A stretch of 15,869 nt of DNA from CAZPAV01 sp964584755 (lineage in GTDB: Bacteria > Actinomycetota > Acidimicrobiia > Spongiisociales > UBA5794). Positions within the stretch are counted from its first letter, which is position 1. Every line of letters begins with the position of its first letter. This document shows, one piece after another, positions 11,877 to 15,869 of this stretch. The DNA is taken from positions 1-15,869 of the forward strand of contig CAZPAV010000055.1 of the NCBI GenBank assembly GCA_964584755.1, given 5' to 3'. Below the pieces are notes generated by a model. That model saw only the letters and a program-made list of their open reading frames with translations. It made no database searches and was not told where the DNA came from. The translations under genes and the position numbers were made by a program.

Positions 11877-11907
11877 GTGACCGTCGGCTCCAGGTGACGC
11901 CTATCGT
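11877..11907 (+). promoter_or_regulatory. Promoter for a leaderless M50 transcript
   Basis: TATCGT (11902-11907) lies 6 bases before the GTG start codon at 11914, the arrangement of actinobacterial leaderless genes, where transcription begins at the first base of the start codon. GTGACC (11877-11882), 19 bases upstream of it, is a weak -35. There is no Shine-Dalgarno sequence before the gene, which agrees with leaderless translation. Confidence 0.5.
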
Positions 11908-11913
11908 GGCACC

Positions 11914-12624
11914 GTGCTCGGCTTCCCCCTCCTCGGCGTTCCGGTGCGGGTCCACTGGTCCTTCCTCTTCGTCGCCGTCCTCGGCATCGGCGTCTACGAC
12001 GGGGCCGACCTCCTCGCCTGGACGCTGGCGGTGTTCGTGGCGATCCTCCTGCACGAGTCGGGCCACGCCTTCACCGCGCGGTCCTTCGGGGCGACCGGGA
12101 TCGAGATCACGCTCTTCGCCCTCGGCGGGCTCACCTCGTGGCACGCCCGTCGCGGGACCGGGCCGGGGCGGCGGTTCCTCGTGTCGGCGGCAGGCTCCGC
12201 CCTGGGGATCGCCGGAGGGCTGACGGTCCTCGGCATGGGTCGCCTCGGCTGGCTCGACGGCGTCCATGGCGTGACCGGCACCTTCCTCCAGAGCTTCGTG
12301 TACGTCGCGCTCGTCTGGGGGATCCTCAACTGGGTGCCGATCCTGCCGCTCGACGGCGGCCACATGCTGCGGAGCCTCCTCGAGATGGTCCTCCCCCTCC
12401 GGGCGGCGGCGATCACCCGCGCCGTGTCGGTCGTGGTGGGCGGGACCCTCGTCGTGATCGCCTGGGCGTACGGGCAGCGGTTCCTGGCCCTCTTCCTCGT
12501 GCTCGTCGTGGCCGCGGGGATGCGGCGCGAACCGGGGACAGGGAGTTCGCCGGGACCGGATCCGGCGGGGGACGAGACCCCGCGGGACGTCCCTCCGCGG
12601 ACGCCGCCCGAGTTCCCGATCTGA
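11914..12624 (+). CDS. M50 family (site-2-protease-like) membrane metalloprotease
   Basis: The family cuts transmembrane helices inside the membrane, often to release a signalling domain or an anti-sigma factor. The 236-residue product starts MLGFPLLGVPVRVHWSFLF, the usual beginning of small M50B proteins. The zinc motif HESGH is at 47-51 within a hydrophobic helix, and the third-ligand motif NWVPILPLDGG at 139-149 (Asp147). Hydrophobic segments lie near 15-28, 33-52, 91-112, 127-147 and 172-206. The C-terminus (about 208-236) is Pro-rich and soluble. No PDZ or CBS domain is visible. The substrate is unknown. The gene sits alone between rpoC and rpsL, where most bacteria have nothing or other translation genes, and probably has its own leaderless promoter. 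Confidence 0.88.
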   Translation: MLGFPLLGVPVRVHWSFLFVAVLGIGVYDGADLLAWTLAVFVAILLHESGHAFTARSFGATGIEITLFALGGLTSWHARRGTGPGRRFLVSAAGSALGIAGGLTVLGMGRLGWLDGVHGVTGTFLQSFVYVALVWGILNWVPILPLDGGHMLRSLLEMVLPLRAAAITRAVSVVVGGTLVVIAWAYGQRFLALFLVLVVAAGMRREPGTGSSPGPDPAGDETPRDVPPRTPPEFPI

Positions 12625-12648
12625 GGGGGATCGGGGCCCGCCACGGCT

Positions 12649-12678
12649 TTGCGTGTTGCGCCGGGGCGGCCCTATACT
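12649..12678 (+). promoter_or_regulatory. Promoter of the rpsL-rpsG-fusA-tuf (str) operon
   Basis: TTGCGT (12649-12654) and TATACT (12673-12678) are separated by 18 bases. The -10 and following bases (TATACTCCC) are identical to those of the tRNA-Trp promoter, including the GC-only discriminator. Transcription would start near 12685, leaving a leader of about 175 nt before rpsL. Confidence 0.7.
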
Positions 12679-12684
12679 CCCCCT

Positions 12685-12860
12685 TCCGGTTTCCCGCCGG
12701 AGCCCCCGCCTACCCGGAGGCGCCTCGGTGCTGTCGTGGGCGGAGCGGCTCGCAGAAGGGATCGGCGAGGCCATGTCGCGTGGCCGAGCCGGTTTTCGTT
12801 CGTCAGAACCCCTCCCGGTGCCGGGTCGGGGTGCGTCGAGGAGAGAGAGACGGAAGCAAG
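12685..12860 (+). promoter_or_regulatory. rpsL 5' leader, no gene recognised
   Basis: This untranslated stretch begins with a small hairpin, TCCGG/CCGGA (12685-12689/12697-12701), and ends in a purine run (12838-12857, GAGGAGAGAGAGACGGAAGC). I see no conserved leader family in it. A GTG at 12728 has GGAGG 7 bases upstream, but its frame runs out of phase across rpsL and is probably not real. Confidence 0.35.
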
Positions 12861-13232
12861 GTGCCGACCGTACAGCAGCTGGTTCGCCAGGGCCGCAAGC
12901 CGAAGTCGAAGAAGACGAAGACCCTCGGTCTCGCCGGCTCGCCGCAGCGTCGCGGGGTGTGCACCCGCGTCTACACGGTGACGCCGAAGAAGCCGAACTC
13001 GGCGCTTCGGAAGGTGGCCCGCGTCCGGCTCACCTCGGGGATGGAGGTCACCGCGTACATCCCCGGGGAGGGGCACAACCTCCAGGAGCACTCGATCGTC
13101 CTCGTGCGCGGCGGTCGGGTGAAGGACCTCCCGGGCGTGCGGTACAAGATCATCCGGGGAGCGCTCGACGCCGCCGGCGTCGACGGCCGGCGGCAGGCCC
13201 GTTCCCGCTACGGAGCGAAGAAGGAGTCCTGA
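12861..13232 (+). CDS. rpsL: 30S ribosomal protein S12
   Basis: S12 lies at the decoding centre and controls accuracy of tRNA selection. The 123-residue product has the family length and motifs: PTVQQLVRQGRK at the start, SPQRRGVCTRVYTVTPKKPN (27-46), SALRKVARVRLTSGMEVTAY, GEGHNLQEHS and GGRVKDLPGVRYKIIRG, ending RSRYGAKKES. Lys43 and Lys88, where substitutions give streptomycin resistance, are the wild-type residues. The GTG at 12861 fits the conserved N-terminus. Its Shine-Dalgarno is weak (CGGAAG 12851-12856; a stronger GAGGAG is 17 bases away). It is the first gene of the str operon; rpsG starts 3 bases after its stop. Confidence 0.96.
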   Translation: MPTVQQLVRQGRKPKSKKTKTLGLAGSPQRRGVCTRVYTVTPKKPNSALRKVARVRLTSGMEVTAYIPGEGHNLQEHSIVLVRGGRVKDLPGVRYKIIRGALDAAGVDGRRQARSRYGAKKES

Positions 13233-13235
13233 GGC

Positions 13236-13703
13236 ATGCGTCGCGCTCCCGCAGAGGTTCGCAGGCTGGATCCCGACCCGGTGTACCGGTCGGTCCTCGT
13301 CAGTCAGGTCATCAACAAGGTGCTCCTCCGGGGCAAGAAGGGGGCGGCGCGTCGCATCGTCTACGGGGCGATGGAGATCGTCGAGCGGCGTACCGGCTCG
13401 GACCCGCTCCCCATCCTCAAGCGCGCCGTCGACAACGTGCGCCCGCAGCTCGAGGTCCGCTCGCGGCGGGTCGGCGGATCCTCCTACCAGGTTCCCGTCG
13501 AGGTCCGGCCCCGCCGGGCCCAGACGCTGGCGGTGCGGTGGCTCGTCGAGTTCGCCCGGAAGCGCCGCGAGCCGACGATGGCGCAGCGCCTCGCCAACGA
13601 GGTCCTCGACGCGGCGAACCGCACCGGCGCCGCGGTCAAGCGCAAGGAAGACGTCCACAAGATGGCGGAGTCCAACAAGGCCTTCGCCCACTACCGCTGG
13701 TAA
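13236..13703 (+). CDS. rpsG: 30S ribosomal protein S7
   Basis: S7 organises the head of the 30S subunit, contacts the E-site tRNA, and in E. coli represses the str operon. The 155-residue product matches the family: MRRAPAEVRRLDPDPVYRS, VLVSQVINKVLLRGKKGAAR, PILKRAVDNVRPQLEVRSRR with VGGSSYQVPVEVRP (rRNA-binding hairpin), LAVRWLVEFARKR and the C-terminal KREDVHKM-type helix (KRKEDVHKMAESNKAFAHYR). ATG 13236 is supported by AAGGAG (13221-13226) inside the end of rpsL, 9 bases upstream. The spacing implies translational coupling to rpsL. Confidence 0.96.
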   Translation: MRRAPAEVRRLDPDPVYRSVLVSQVINKVLLRGKKGAARRIVYGAMEIVERRTGSDPLPILKRAVDNVRPQLEVRSRRVGGSSYQVPVEVRPRRAQTLAVRWLVEFARKRREPTMAQRLANEVLDAANRTGAAVKRKEDVHKMAESNKAFAHYRW

Positions 13704-13722
13704 GGACAGGCGATCCCCACCC

Positions 13723-15807
<2,085 letters not shown>

Positions 15808-15827
15808 GTATCGAAGGAGCATCGATC

Positions 15828-15869
15828 ATGGCGAAGGCGAAGTTCGAGCGTACGAAGCCGCATGTGAAT
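15828..15869 (+). CDS. tuf: Elongation factor Tu, first 14 codons (cut by the window end)
   Basis: ATG 15828 opens MAKAKFERTKPHVN, the N-terminus of EF-Tu in actinobacteria, where IGTIGHVDHGKT follows. AAGGAG (15814-15819) lies 8 bases upstream. The position directly after fusA is the standard str-operon order. EF-Tu delivers aminoacyl-tRNA to the ribosome. Only 42 bases are present, so the call rests on the short match and on the context. Confidence 0.92.
   Translation, partial: MAKAKFERTKPHVN

Overview
This window is the conserved transcription/translation core (secE-nusG-rplKA-rplJL-rpoBC followed by rpsL-rpsG-fusA-tuf) of a very GC-rich bacterium. Every genuine gene lies on the + strand. 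The RpoB and RpoC sequences, NusG, the frequent GTG/TTG starts and the leaderless-type promoter of one gene all point to Actinomycetota. The RpoB and RpoC sequences are not close to textbook Streptomyces or Mycobacterium, so a deep-branching class (for example Acidimicrobiia, Thermoleophilia or Nitriliruptoria-like) is my guess. The first 83 bases are not genomic: they are a corrupted Illumina Nextera i7 adapter, so this is the left end of a draft contig.

Layout. Bases 84-278 hold the 3' end of an unrecognised membrane-anchored protein gene. A hairpin and a good promoter (TTTACA-18-TATACT) then drive tRNA-Trp(CCA), secE, nusG, rplK and rplA, apparently as one unit. A 501-base gap follows, with a second promoter (TTGCAC-17-CATACT), an unassigned structured RNA region of about 200 nt closed by a 14-bp long-range helix, and an L10-type autoregulatory leader before rplJ-rplL. 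A 15-bp terminator/attenuator hairpin and a third promoter (TTGACG-18-TATCTT) separate rplL from rpoB. The rpoB leader carries an inverted repeat, a direct repeat and a tandem anti-Shine-Dalgarno-like repeat. rpoB and rpoC are complete. A small site-2-protease-like M50 gene, probably leaderless, sits between rpoC and the str operon. A fourth promoter (TTGCGT-18-TATACT) precedes rpsL-rpsG-fusA, and the window ends 14 codons into tuf.

How the genes work together. SecE is the Sec translocon subunit. NusG couples RNA polymerase to ribosomes or termination factors. L11, L1, L10 and L7/L12 build the ribosomal stalks where EF-G and EF-Tu act. RpoB and RpoC form the RNA polymerase core. S12 and S7 are 30S decoding and head proteins. 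The layout permits independent tuning of stalk protein, polymerase and elongation-factor output through internal promoters, an L10 leader and an attenuator.

Most unusual points: RpoC lacks all four cysteines of the second zinc site (the one next to the trigger-loop region), although it is otherwise intact; the structured leader upstream of the L10 leader; and the repeat-rich rpoB leader. I see no CRISPR array, insertion sequence, phage gene or defence system. Coding capacity is conserved housekeeping apart from the M50 gene and the truncated first gene.
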